A program made the position numbers and the translations under genes. A stretch of DNA of 56,602 bases from Acidobacteriota bacterium. GTDB taxonomy: Bacteria; Acidobacteriota; JAAYUB01. Within the stretch, counting starts at the first letter, position 1; each line of letters begins with the position of its first letter. Below the pieces are notes generated by a model that had not been told where the DNA came from, ran no database searches, and was given only the letters and a program-made list of their open reading frames with translations. The stretch covers positions 1 to 56,602 of the forward strand of contig JAGNHB010000037.1 in NCBI GenBank assembly GCA_018001935.1. The letters run 5' to 3'. Of this stretch, positions 24,131-32,215 are shown piece by piece.

Positions 24131-26096
24131 GAGGACTCGCATGATAACCTGGCTCACCGTTCTCTCGCTTGGTCTGAACCTTTTTGTTCCTGTTGCGGTT
24201 GCGGAGAGCGAACCCCGGAAGGACGGCGCCCCCGCGGAGGAGCAGGCCTCGGCGCCCGCCATCCGGACGGAAATCGAGGTGCGGGCCGAGGCGCCCCTCG
24301 TGGAGGAAAACCTGCTGACGGTGGACCTGGTTTCCGCCTCCCGGGTGTCGAAGGCGCAGATGGAGGACTTGCAGGCCGTGGACCTGCTGACCGGGCTGCG
24401 CATGACCCCCGGGGTCCTGATCTCCCGCTACAACGTCGTGGGGAGCTACGGGGGCGGGGACGGCGGGACGCTCTTCATCCGGGGGATGGGTTCGGGCCGG
24501 CCGGGGGGGGAGGTCCAGTTTCTCGTGGACGGGGTGCCCAAGTTCAGCGGCGTGTGGACCCACCCGCTGATGGACGTCCTCTCCCTCGACTCGGTGGAGC
24601 ATGTGGACGTGGTCAAGGGGGCCTCGCCGGTCCTCTACGGCAACATGAGCTTCGGCGCCGTGGAGATCCGCACCCGGCGCCGGGAACGGGAGGGTTCGGA
24701 AGGCGCCATCTCCACGGGCGGGGGCTCGTTCGGGACGCTCCTGACCCACCTGGACGGCGGGTTCCGGAGGGGGGCCTTCGACGCCTACGTCACGGCGGGG
24801 TACCGGAGCTCGGACGGGCACCGACCCCAGTCGGACGGGCGTGTGGAAGACTTCTTCGGCCGAGCCGGGTACACGCTGTCCCCGGGGTGGCGGCTGGACT
24901 TCACCCTCTCCCGGACCGACAGCTACGCCGACGACCCCGGCCCCGCCGGCGCCCCCCCGCCGCCGCGGGGCAAGTTCGCCATCCGCGACTGGACCGTGAC
25001 GGCGACGCTGGAAAACGACACGCCGCGCGCCCGGGGGTATTTCCGCTTCTACCGGGACCAGGGGGCCATCCGGTGGGAGCAGTGGAACGCGGCGAAAAAC
25101 CTCCCCCTGGACTCGGACACCGACTACGCCAACTGGGGCTTCCGGGCCCGCCAGACCTTCCCCCTGCTGCGGGGCCTGAAGGTGACCGCGGGCTTCGACG
25201 GCGACAACTACGGGGGGTCCTTCCGCGAGACCCTGGGCACGACCGTCAAGGTCAAGGACGAGGTCCGGATGTGGAACGCGGCCCCCTACCTCCTGGCGGA
25301 GGCGGAGTGGGGCAACCGGGTGAAGTTCGGCCCGGTGGCGGGCGTCCGGTACGACGTGAGCCGCTACTTCGGGACCTTCGCCGCCCCCCAGGCCGGGTTC
25401 GCCCTCTCCTTCGGGCGGACGAGGCTGCACGCCTCCGCCGGCCGCGGCTTCAACCTGCCGGGCGTCTACGCCGTGTTCTCCACCGCCGAATGGAACCAGG
25501 GCGACCGGTGGATGTCCCTGCGCCCGGAGAAGGTCCTCCACCTGGAAGGCGGGGTCTCCCACGCCTTCAACGACCGGCTGCGCCTGGACCTGACCCTCTT
25601 CCGGGACCGCGGGACCGACGCCCTCCGCTTCACCGCGCCGCCGCCCCACTACGACAACATCGGGTCCTACCGCACCCGGGGCGTGGAGGTCGCCGTGGGG
25701 GCCGACCCCCTGGACTCCCTCCACGCGTTCGCGGGGTACACCTTCCTGGACGCCGAGCCGGAGCGGCTCCCCTACGCCCCCCGCCACACCGCCCAGTTCG
25801 GCGTGAACTGGGACGCGTCCCGCCGCCTGCGCCTGTCCCTCGACGCCCAGTACGTGGGGGGGCGCTGGAGCGGGAACCCGCGCTACCCCGGCCCCCAGGC
25901 CTACATGGAAGGGTTTTTCCTCCTCAACGCGCGGGTGCGCTGGACCGTCTCGCCCCGGACCTGGACCCAGGCGCTGGTGGTTTACGCCGGCGTCGAAAAC
26001 GTCACCGACGCGCGCTACGAGTACCGTCCCGGTTACGAGATGCCCGGGGCGACCTTCCAGTGCGGGCTGCGGCTGGCCCTGGACGGTGGGCGATGA
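24114..26096 (+). CDS. TonB-dependent outer-membrane receptor, probably for a nickel complex
   Basis: A signal peptide (MKIRNTRTRMITWLTVLSLG ... VAVAES) precedes a plug domain (residues about 45-190: VSKAQMEDLQAVDLLTGLRM, LFIRGMGSG, VQFLVDGVPKF, VEHVDVVKGASPVLYGNMSFG). A beta-barrel of about 450 residues follows, with alternating aromatic strands and TonB-receptor phrases (RGFNLPGVYAVFS, YRTRGVEVAVGADPLDSLH, YTFLDAEPERLPYAPRHTAQ). At 660 aa it is a typical receptor. The second ATG at 24141 has GAGG upstream, but starting there loses the basic n-region, so 24114 is kept. Its TGA overlaps the next ATG. The downstream ECF transporter and NikR suggest nickel-chelate import; the ligand itself is inferred. 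Confidence 0.85.
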   Translation: MKIRNTRTRMITWLTVLSLGLNLFVPVAVAESEPRKDGAPAEEQASAPAIRTEIEVRAEAPLVEENLLTVDLVSASRVSKAQMEDLQAVDLLTGLRMTPGVLISRYNVVGSYGGGDGGTLFIRGMGSGRPGGEVQFLVDGVPKFSGVWTHPLMDVLSLDSVEHVDVVKGASPVLYGNMSFGAVEIRTRRREREGSEGAISTGGGSFGTLLTHLDGGFRRGAFDAYVTAGYRSSDGHRPQSDGRVEDFFGRAGYTLSPGWRLDFTLSRTDSYADDPGPAGAPPPPRGKFAIRDWTVTATLENDTPRARGYFRFYRDQGAIRWEQWNAAKNLPLDSDTDYANWGFRARQTFPLLRGLKVTAGFDGDNYGGSFRETLGTTVKVKDEVRMWNAAPYLLAEAEWGNRVKFGPVAGVRYDVSRYFGTFAAPQAGFALSFGRTRLHASAGRGFNLPGVYAVFSTAEWNQGDRWMSLRPEKVLHLEGGVSHAFNDRLRLDLTLFRDRGTDALRFTAPPPHYDNIGSYRTRGVEVAVGADPLDSLHAFAGYTFLDAEPERLPYAPRHTAQFGVNWDASRRLRLSLDAQYVGGRWSGNPRYPGPQAYMEGFFLLNARVRWTVSPRTWTQALVVYAGVENVTDARYEYRPGYEMPGATFQCGLRLALDGGR

Positions 26097-26692
26097 GGGA
26101 CACCCGCCCCCGGGACCTGGCCTACTGCGGCGTGCTGGGGGCCGCCGCCCTCCTCCTGCCCGTCGCCTTCCACATGGTCAGCCTCGGGTCCGCCTTCATG
26201 CCCATGTATCTGCCCCTGGTCCTGCTGAGCTTCCACGTGCGCCCCCTTCCCGCCGCCGTCACGGCGGTCATGACGCCGCTGCTCTCGGGCGCGGTGACGG
26301 GCATGCCGCCCTTCTACCCGCCGGTGGCCCTGGTGATGGCGATGGAACTGGGGGTGATGGCCGCCCTGGTGGCTTCTGTCCGAACCCGATGGCCGGGGGT
26401 CAACACGTGGGCGGTCCTGGTCCCGGTCCTGCTCCTCGGCCGGGCCCTCAACGTCGCCCTGGTGTACGGGCTGGCCCGGTTCATGGACCTGCCCGCGGCT
26501 TTCCTGGCCGGTCTCTCGTTCCTCAGCGGGTGGCCCGGGATCCTCCTGATGATGGCCGTGATCCCGGTGACGGTGCGGGGCGGGCTCCGCCGAACCACAC
26601 TCCCGCCGGCCGTCCAACGGGGAGGGGCCGTGAACGCGGACGGGGAGGGAAGCGCTCCCACCGCCGCCGCGACCGCGGGAAACGGGAGGTGA
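26093..26692 (+). CDS. ECF-type transporter substrate-binding membrane protein (S component), putative nickel
   Basis: This 199-aa hydrophobic protein has about six helices, then a basic, disordered tail of ~35 residues. It lacks the MHI start of CbiM/NikM, so it is not the classical nickel/cobalt M protein. Its size and pattern (FMPMYLPLVLLSFHVRPLPA, TPLLSGAVTGMPP) fit the general ECF S-component fold. Position settles the role: it overlaps the TonB receptor by 4 bp (ATGA) and is followed by T and A components. Substrate specificity for nickel is inferred only from NikR. His residues in the second helix region (FHMVSLG, SFHV) are candidates for metal ligands. Confidence 0.75.
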   Translation: MRDTRPRDLAYCGVLGAAALLLPVAFHMVSLGSAFMPMYLPLVLLSFHVRPLPAAVTAVMTPLLSGAVTGMPPFYPPVALVMAMELGVMAALVASVRTRWPGVNTWAVLVPVLLLGRALNVALVYGLARFMDLPAAFLAGLSFLSGWPGILLMMAVIPVTVRGGLRRTTLPPAVQRGGAVNADGEGSAPTAAATAGNGR

Positions 26693-26698
26693 GCCGCC

Positions 26699-27442
26699 GT
26701 GCGGACGTCCTGGCATGAGTTGTGGGGGTGCGGCCGGGGACCGGTGAAGCGGCTCGAACCCCGGGCCCGCCTGCTGGCCGGGGCCGGGGCCCTCGCGGCC
26801 TGCCTCCTGGCCCCGGCGGCGTCGTGGCCGGGGACGGGGGCGATCGCCGCGACCGTTCTGGCCTGGCTCGCCGCCTGCCGGCCCCCGGCGCGAAGGACCC
26901 TCGCCGCGGCGGGGCTGGGCTGCGTCCTGTTCGGCCCCTTCTTCCTCCTCGTCCCGTTCCTGCCCCCGACCTCCGCGGGCCCCGCCGGTTTCACCGTCCC
27001 CTGGAGTGTGTGTGCGAAGGGGTTCGGGTGCCTCTTCGTTTCCCTGGGGACGGTGGCCGCCCTGGGGGTGGCCGACTTCCACGACGGGCTGGCGCGACTG
27101 CCGCTTCCCCGGATCGTGCGCGCCATCCTGGGCCAGATCGTGCACCAGTCCGGCCACCTGGCGGCGGAGACCCGCCGGCTGACGTCCGCCCTGGCCGTGC
27201 GGGGCGCCTCGGGGGGCGGGGCGGCGGCCCTTCGCCTGGTGGTCGCCCTGCCGACGGTGTGGCTGCCGAGACTGTTGCAGCGGGCGGAGCGCCTGGCCAT
27301 GGCCATGGAGGTCCGCGGCTACGACGGGGCGGGGCCCATCCCCCGCGGGGGCGCCGTGAGGGCGGCCGACGTGGCGGTCCCGTTGCTGGCCCTGGCCTGG
27401 GCGGGGGTTGCCGCCTGGCTCCGGTGGCGGGGGGGCGCGTGA
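26699..27442 (+). CDS. ECF transporter transmembrane component T (CbiQ family)
   Basis: The 247-aa protein has four to five N-terminal membrane helices, then the conserved cytoplasmic coupling region with paired Ala-Arg-Gly-type motifs (LTSALAVRGA, RLAMAMEVRGYDG) that dock on the ATPases. The GTG start at 26699 lies 6 nt after the S-component stop, and the TGA overlaps the GTG of the ATPase gene (GTGA). It is the scaffold linking the S component to the ATPase in the inner membrane. The order receptor-S-T-A is typical of vitamin or metal ECF operons. Confidence 0.85.
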   Translation: MRTSWHELWGCGRGPVKRLEPRARLLAGAGALAACLLAPAASWPGTGAIAATVLAWLAACRPPARRTLAAAGLGCVLFGPFFLLVPFLPPTSAGPAGFTVPWSVCAKGFGCLFVSLGTVAALGVADFHDGLARLPLPRIVRAILGQIVHQSGHLAAETRRLTSALAVRGASGGGAAALRLVVALPTVWLPRLLQRAERLAMAMEVRGYDGAGPIPRGGAVRAADVAVPLLALAWAGVAAWLRWRGGA

Positions 27443-28149
27443 ACGAGCCCGCCCTCCGCCTGCAGGATGTGAGTGTCCGCTACGAACCCGGCGGCCCGGC
27501 CGTGCTCGAGGGGATCACCCTGGACATCGCCCCCGGGGAGCGGGTCGCCCTGCTCGGCCTGAACGGGTCGGGGAAGACCACCCTGCTCCTGGCGGTGGCC
27601 GGGCTCGTGCCGCACGAGGGGGAGATCCGCGTCGGGGGCCTTGCCCTGGGGCGACGAACCCTGCCGGAGGTCCGGAAGGGCATCGGCTTCCTGTTCAACG
27701 TCCCCGAGGACCAGTTGCTCTTCCCCCGGGTGATCGACGACACGGCCTTCGGGCTCCGCCGTCGGGGGGTTGCGCCCCCCGAGGCCGCCGCCGCCGCCCG
27801 GGCGGTGCTGGGTGACCTGGGCGTGGGCCACCTGGCCGATGCCCCGCTGCACCACCTGTCTCACGGCCAGAAGCAGCGCGTGGCCCTGGCGGGGGCCCTG
27901 GTCACGGGGCCGTCCCTCCTGCTGCTGGACGAGCCCTCTGCCGGCCTGGACCCGCCGGGGAAACGCAGCCTCGCCGGCACCCTTCGCTCGCTCCCCGCCG
28001 CGCAGCTCGTCGCCACCCACGACCTGGCCTTCGCCGCGCGCCTGGTCGACCGCAACGTTCTCCTGGAAGGCGGACGGATCGTCGAGGACACCGCCGACGC
28101 GTCCCGGGTCGAACGCCGGTGGGACGGCCCGGGCGGGCCCGTGGGCTGA
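27439..28149 (+). CDS. ECF transporter ATP-binding component (CbiO family)
   Basis: All ABC ATPase motifs are present: Walker A GLNGSGKTT (G40 on), Q-loop FNVPEDQLLF, the ECF-type signature LSHGQKQRVALAGAL, Walker B LLLLDEP and switch His in VATHD. The 236-aa length is slightly short of the usual 270. Only one ATPase gene is present, so it would work as a homodimer, as in CbiO systems. It overlaps the T component by 4 bp. The gene ends at the inverted repeat that closes the operon. Confidence 0.9.
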   Translation: MNEPALRLQDVSVRYEPGGPAVLEGITLDIAPGERVALLGLNGSGKTTLLLAVAGLVPHEGEIRVGGLALGRRTLPEVRKGIGFLFNVPEDQLLFPRVIDDTAFGLRRRGVAPPEAAAAARAVLGDLGVGHLADAPLHHLSHGQKQRVALAGALVTGPSLLLLDEPSAGLDPPGKRSLAGTLRSLPAAQLVATHDLAFAARLVDRNVLLEGGRIVEDTADASRVERRWDGPGGPVG

Positions 28150-28152
28150 CGC

Positions 28153-28286
28153 CCTCCGCCGCGTTCCGGGGGCGGCGGCGCGGGCGCCCGGGCCGTTCCG
28201 CCTCTCGGACCGTTCGTGGCCGGCGCCCGCGCCTGGCCCCCGGCTGGGATGCCCCCTCCCCTTCGGGGCGGGGCGATCGAACGTCC
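28153..28286 (-). repeat. Right copy of the inverted repeat flanking the nickel operon
   Basis: Reverse complement of 23754-23891 by block order. It begins four bases after the ATPase stop codon. The following stretch to 28380 holds a second CTCCCCTTCGGGGCG hairpin (about 28309-28325) and no gene. Confidence 0.7.
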
Positions 28287-28380
28287 AAACCCGATCCCCA
28301 CCGATTCTCCCTCCCCTTCGGGGCGCGCAATACCCGGTTTCCGGTGACGTAATCAGCAGAAGGGGAAAAGAGAGTTGGGG

Positions 28381-28809
28381 TCAGTCCGCGGGATGGTCGG
28401 GATCGGCCTTCGCGGAGGTGACGCTGAGCAGGCAGTGCTCGACGCCCTTGAGGGATCTCAGCCGGTCGGCGAGGTGCTGGATGTCGCGGGCCGTCCCGCG
28501 CACCGCGACGATCTCGAGGCAGTGGTCGTGGTCGAGGTGGATGTGCTGGGCGGAGACGATCAGCGCCTGGTGGTCGTGCTGGAGGTCGGTGATGCGGTTG
28601 AGGAGGGTCCGGCGGTGGTGGTCGAAGATGAAGGTGACGGCGCCGGCCACCTCCTGGTTCTCGTCCCACTCCTTGCGCACCAGCTCCTGGCGGATGAGGT
28701 CCCGGAAGGCCTCGGAGCGGTTGGTGTAGTTCCGCTCCCGGATCAGCCGGTCGAACCGGTCCAGGAGGTTCTTCTCGAGGGAAACGCCAAAGCGGACCAG
28801 ATGGGTCAT
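28381..28809 (-). CDS. nikR: Nickel-responsive regulator NikR
   Basis: The 142-aa protein has an N-terminal ribbon-helix-helix (VRFGVSLEKNLLDRFDRLI, SEAFRDLIRQEL) and a C-terminal ACT-like metal domain. The nickel ligands fall at H78, H89, H91 and C97 (LQHDHQ, QHIHLDHDHC). These are the E. coli NikR residues H76, H87, H89, C95 shifted by two, so the site is complete. ATG 28809 gives the usual NikR N-terminus. The gene converges on the ECF operon and is its probable regulator; a candidate operator lies at 24104-24130. A GAGTCT/AGACTC dyad (about 28835-28851) in its own upstream region may be regulatory. Confidence 0.92.
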   Translation of the reverse strand: MTHLVRFGVSLEKNLLDRFDRLIRERNYTNRSEAFRDLIRQELVRKEWDENQEVAGAVTFIFDHHRRTLLNRITDLQHDHQALIVSAQHIHLDHDHCLEIVAVRGTARDIQHLADRLRSLKGVEHCLLSVTSAKADPDHPAD

Positions 28810-28992
28810 GTCACAACCTCCCGTGAATCGGGGGGAGTCTCGCACAGACTCTCACGGGTTGTCAACGCCGGATGCGGCCCCAACTGTTTCCCATCTGTCC
28901 TTGCCCAGGCGTTGATGCCTCCAGGCTCCCTCCGCTGACCGAAAGCCTCGCTTCCCGTTTCCGCGTGCGAGTCGGACGTTTCCTTGCCCCTT

Positions 28993-29187
28993 CTACGCGA
29001 TCCAGGCGCTGGTGAGAACGTGAAGCGTCCGGAGAGCCGCACCCTTCCCCCGGTTGATGGTCCGCTCGGTGCGCAGGATTTCGGCAACCCGCAGGGAGGC
29101 GGCCAGGGTGGACGCGCCCCCCGCGAACCCGCTCGAACCTAAGCAGAGGAGGATGTCTCCGCCGGCGAACAGGAGCCACCCGGTCAT
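28993..29187 (-). pseudogene. CaCA antiporter remnant with large internal deletion
   Basis: The 64-codon frame starts MTGWLLFAGGDILLCLGSSG and continues GGASTLAASLRVAEI, matching the first ~40 residues of the antiporter at 22377-23351. It then jumps to RTERTINRGKGAALRTLHV ... AWIA, matching the last ~25 residues of the same protein. About 250 codons between the two parts are missing. The gene is a decayed paralogue produced by duplication and internal deletion. Confidence 0.75.
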
Positions 29188-29257
29188 AGCCGCACCCGGA
29201 AAGAACGGGAGGGTTTGCAGGGGCAATGCACGGGTTTCACCCGGTGAGCCGGCATCG

Positions 29258-29647
29258 TCATTGCCGGTCCCGGAGTTCCGCTGCAAGGTGGGCGAGGAGC
29301 AGTTCCACCCGCTTGATTTCCCGGGTCACGGCCAAGCGTTCCAGCCTCGCCCAGTACCAGAGCTTGCACCCGACCGTCAGGATCACAAAAAGGAAGAAGC
29401 CGGCGCCCCATCGGAGCATGACCGGAACCTCCGCGGCACCGAAGAATTTCACCCCGCAGAACACGGCGAGCGCCGCGCAGGCCAGGAGGTTCGCCGTCAT
29501 GATGATGCCCGCCCACCACATCCGACCCCGAAAGATCCCGGTCACCAGATCTTGCATGCCCGGCTCCCCGGACAGTTCGAGGTCCTTCACCCCTTCGGCC
29601 TCCAGGGCCTCGCGGATGAGGTCGTCCGCGCTTTTTTTCTCCGACAT
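29258..29647 (-). CDS. Small membrane protein paired with ECF sigma factor (DUF6768-like)
   Basis: The 129-aa protein has an N-terminal acidic helix (ADDLIREALEAEGVKDL), then two membrane helices at about residues 48-66 and 78-98 and a basic C-terminal helix. The start ADDLIREAL with two helices is the pattern I associate with the DUF6768 family next to ECF sigma genes; the name is from memory. The ATG begins one base after the sigma stop, so translation is coupled, and an anti-sigma role is plausible though no zinc motif is present. A truncated copy of the same gene lies at 31291-31377. Confidence 0.65.
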   Translation of the reverse strand: MSEKKSADDLIREALEAEGVKDLELSGEPGMQDLVTGIFRGRMWWAGIIMTANLLACAALAVFCGVKFFGAAEVPVMLRWGAGFFLFVILTVGCKLWYWARLERLAVTREIKRVELLLAHLAAELRDRQ

Positions 29648-29648
29648 T

Positions 29649-30185
29649 TCACACCTCCAGGATCGCCCGCAGCCGCTCGCGGACGTGGTAAAGCCGGGAC
29701 TTGACGGTCCCGGCCGGGATTTCGAGAATCCGGGCGATTTCCGCCACGGTCAGGGACTCGAGATAGAACATCTCTACCAGGGCCTGGGGTTCAGGGTCGA
29801 GGCCCCGAACGGCCCGGCGCAAACGGTACCGGTTGTCGCCCCGGGGTTCGGCCGTTGCCGCTAAGGGGGCGGCGGCGTCCAAGCCGGTGTTTTCCCGCCG
29901 CAGGCACTGCCGCCGCCTGATCCAGTCTGCGCAACGGCTGCGGACAATGCACAGCGCCCACGGGGCGAAGCAGGCGGGGTCCTGCAACCGCATCAGTCCC
30001 CGCGCGACGGCCATCCAGGCGTCCTGCACCGCCTCCCTCGCCCCCTCCCGGTCGCTAGTCAGCCGCAACGCGTAGCGCATCATCCTCGGGTGCCACAACT
30101 CGGCTAGGCGCGCGAACGCCTCGGCCCTCCCACTCTGGGTGGCCAACACCAACAACTCTTCGATGATCCGGTTACGTGAGCGCAT
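29649..30185 (-). CDS. ECF RNA polymerase sigma factor, module 1
   Basis: The 178-aa sigma-70 protein shows region 2 (FARLAELWHPRMMRYALRLT, AREAVQDAWMAVARGL, WALCIVRSRCADWIRRR) and region 4 (GLDPEPQALVEMFYLESLTV, EIARILEIPAGTVKSRLYHV). Both match ordinary ECF factors. ATG 30185 is chosen; a GTG one codon upstream is also possible. The partner membrane protein follows after one base. The factor is a close paralogue of that at 31380-31916 (same length, nearly the same C-terminal 40 residues). Confidence 0.9.
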   Translation of the reverse strand: MRSRNRIIEELLVLATQSGRAEAFARLAELWHPRMMRYALRLTSDREGAREAVQDAWMAVARGLMRLQDPACFAPWALCIVRSRCADWIRRRQCLRRENTGLDAAAPLAATAEPRGDNRYRLRRAVRGLDPEPQALVEMFYLESLTVAEIARILEIPAGTVKSRLYHVRERLRAILEV

Positions 30186-30276
30186 CACAGCCTTCCATGG
30201 AATAGGTCTGTGCTCGAACTGCTCTGGTTCACTTAACCGCTGTTTCGATCAACCGCTGGATTCTGATCAACTCAGA

Positions 30277-31134
30277 TTACTCCGTGACGGGGTAAACCAG
30301 ATTGATGGTGCTGGTCTTCTCGTCAAACAATGCATCTTTCTTACTGGGAGTGACAGCCGGGTCTAAAATGACCGCGGCGTAGCTGTCGGTTTTGGCCCAG
30401 TCTCTCTTCAGGATGAAGGTGTAATCGGATTCGAAAGGCGAGAGAGCGCGGGAATCGTTTTCACCATCCTCGAAAGCGAATTTCAACAGCTTGATGCCGA
30501 AGGTGGCGATGTTTTCCGGGGTCAGAACAACTTCGGCGTACCAGATTTTTCCGGATTGATCCAAGGCCATGGCTCGGCGGCTCCCACCATCCCAGTCGCC
30601 AACTGCCGAATTTCCGTACAATTCACCCGATTTGACCCATTCGCCTTTGACATAAAGCGGAGCTTTGAAAACCGGTTTGACGGGAGCGCTGCAGGCCTTC
30701 CACTGGACGGCGACGACTTCATCCAGCCTGGCGATATTGACGTTCCATCGGATAGTAATCGAGCCTTCCGGAGCCGGGCGCAATTGATCCTCCGAATAAC
30801 TGGCACCGGCTTGAACTTTGGTCCGTTCTTTCAGTCCGGCTTGGGGAACACGGAAGAAAATGGCGATATCTGTCCAGTAAATGAATGAATCGATGACGGT
30901 ACCGCCTAGCTTGACGATTCCGGGTTTAGTTCCGAAACCGTTTCCTTCGACACTGACTAAAGTACCAGGCAGAACATTCAGCGGGCTGACGCTTTTGATG
31001 GTAGCGGCTTTTAGATCAATTGAAGCAGAACCTTTAAGCAGGTCGGGATCTTTGGCAACACTTCCAGCATAAATGCAACAGCTTGCAAAGCATGCGAAGA
31101 GAGCACCGGCAAACACTTTGTAAAAAACCGACAT
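30277..31134 (-). CDS. Secreted IPT/TIG-domain protein of unknown function
   Basis: A signal peptide (FYKVFAGALFACFASCCIYA) is followed at about residues 44-105 by an IPT/TIG immunoglobulin-like domain (IKSVSPLNVLPGTLVSVEGN ... VKLGGTVIDSF). A C-terminal domain of about 150 residues is rich in aromatic strands (KGEWVKSGELYGNSAVGDWD, AEVVLTPENIATFGIKLLKF), perhaps a carbohydrate-binding-like fold. AGGAGG precedes the ATG at 31134, and TATGAT (31165-31170, minus strand) may be its -10 box. Base composition is clearly lower in GC than the sigma genes on both sides, so the gene was probably acquired by transfer. It interrupts a series of sigma modules. Confidence 0.7.
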   Translation of the reverse strand: MSVFYKVFAGALFACFASCCIYAGSVAKDPDLLKGSASIDLKAATIKSVSPLNVLPGTLVSVEGNGFGTKPGIVKLGGTVIDSFIYWTDIAIFFRVPQAGLKERTKVQAGASYSEDQLRPAPEGSITIRWNVNIARLDEVVAVQWKACSAPVKPVFKAPLYVKGEWVKSGELYGNSAVGDWDGGSRRAMALDQSGKIWYAEVVLTPENIATFGIKLLKFAFEDGENDSRALSPFESDYTFILKRDWAKTDSYAAVILDPAVTPSKKDALFDEKTSTINLVYPVTE

Positions 31135-31204
31135 AACTCCTCCTTTCCGGCCTTTGGCTAAAAAATCATAGTAGATCTGAGTTTCTGAATTGTCGGGCCA
31201 ATTC

Positions 31205-31240
31205 CCCGAAGCCGCCGGTCAACCGCAGCGCGTAGCACAT
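31205..31240 (-). pseudogene. Fragment of a third ECF sigma gene
   Basis: On the minus strand the segment reads MCYALRLTGG, corresponding to MRYALRLTSD of the sigma factor at 29649-30185; 20 of 23 bases agree over the best stretch. The DNA just upstream (about 31248-31290) resembles that gene's leader. Too short to be functional. Confidence 0.45.
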
Positions 31241-31290
31241 CCGAGCCTCTTAAGAATCAGGTCTATTCTTGAGCTGCAACGGTTCATTTA

Positions 31291-31377
31291 CTATTTTTTT
31301 CCGTGAAAGAGGTCCTTCACCCCTTCGGTCTCCAGGGCCTCCCGGATGAGGTCGTCCACACTGGCTTTTTGCGACAT
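31291..31377 (-). pseudogene. Truncated partner of ECF sigma factor, module 2
   Basis: A 28-codon frame (MSQKASVDDLIREALETEGV then KDLFHGKK) matches the first 22 residues of the membrane protein at 29258-29647 and then stops, losing both membrane helices. It starts 2 nt after the sigma stop, as in the intact module. The membrane part was probably lost when the low-GC segment arrived. Confidence 0.7.
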
Positions 31378-31379
31378 GG

Positions 31380-31916
31380 TCACACCTCCAGAATCGTCCG
31401 CAGTCGTTCGCGGACGTGATAAAGCCTTGATTTGACGGTCCCTGCAGGGATCCCGAGGACCCGGGCAATTTCCCCCACGGAGAGGGACTCGCGATAATAC
31501 ATCTCCACAAGGAAGCGCGATTCCGGGTCGAGACCCCGGATGGCTTCGCGCAAGCGCTCGGTCTGCTCTTCTGAAGAGGTGGTGGGCGAGGCGAGCCGGG
31601 CGGCGTCGTTCAGCCCCTCGGCACCCCGGCGCGAACGTTGCCGCCGCCGAACCCAGTCCGCGCATCGTCGTCGGGCGATGCTGAGCGCCCATCCGGGAAA
31701 GCCGGCAGGGTCCCTGAGCCTCGACAGTCCTCGTACCACCGACATCCATGCATCCTGCACCGCCTCCCGCGCCCCCTCCCGGTCGCCGGTCAGATGAAAC
31801 GCGTAACCGAGCAGCCGCGGGTGCCACAGGGCCGCCAGGCGTTCGAACGCCTCGACCCGGCCCGCCTGGGCCTCCAGCACCAGCAGTTCATCGACGACCC
31901 GGCTTCTCGGCTTCAT
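31380..31916 (-). CDS. ECF RNA polymerase sigma factor, module 2
   Basis: The 178-aa paralogue of the factor at 29649-30185 has region 2 (FERLAALWHPRLLGYAFHLT, AREAVQDAWMSVVRGL) and region 4 (GLDPESRFLVEMYYRESLSV, EIARVLGIPAGTVKSRLYHV). The C-terminal 25 residues are almost identical to module 1. ATG 31916 is the first start. Its membrane partner is reduced to 28 codons, so the factor may lack its regulator or share that of module 1. Confidence 0.9.
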   Translation of the reverse strand: MKPRSRVVDELLVLEAQAGRVEAFERLAALWHPRLLGYAFHLTGDREGAREAVQDAWMSVVRGLSRLRDPAGFPGWALSIARRRCADWVRRRQRSRRGAEGLNDAARLASPTTSSEEQTERLREAIRGLDPESRFLVEMYYRESLSVGEIARVLGIPAGTVKSRLYHVRERLRTILEV

Positions 31917-32215
31917 CCGTGCCTCTCTAGAAGTAGTCCGCCCGGCAGCCTCAACGGTTCATCGGATTTTTCCCGTGGGGCCGGAAATTGCCAATCGGCC
32001 GAAGAACCATGTCTTCCTTACAGCCGGCGAATGGCGCTCTCTGGGTCTTGAAACACCCCGTGGCCGGACTTCACGGAGCGTCGGACCGCCGCCCATCGGC
32101 GAGATCCCCGCGCCGCTGCGGAAGCCTTCGCGGCACGGGGAAAGCGGCGCTCCGGCAACCTCCGCGCCGCACTCCACCTGAGCTCGACGTCACCCCGTCC
32201 GTGCCCCCGTGAAAA
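31917..32215. other. Intergenic region with a GC-rich dispersed repeat
   Basis: About 32099-32180 is a copy of the repeat at 16485-16560 (shared AAAGCGGCGCTCCGGCA and CGCGCCGCACTCC). No gene or terminator is evident. Confidence 0.5.

Noticed and set aside
24104..24141. Starting the TonB receptor at ATG 24141
   Set aside because: It has a better ribosome site, and the operator would then be upstream of the gene, but the signal peptide would lose all basic residues. The case is left open, with 24114 as the listed start.
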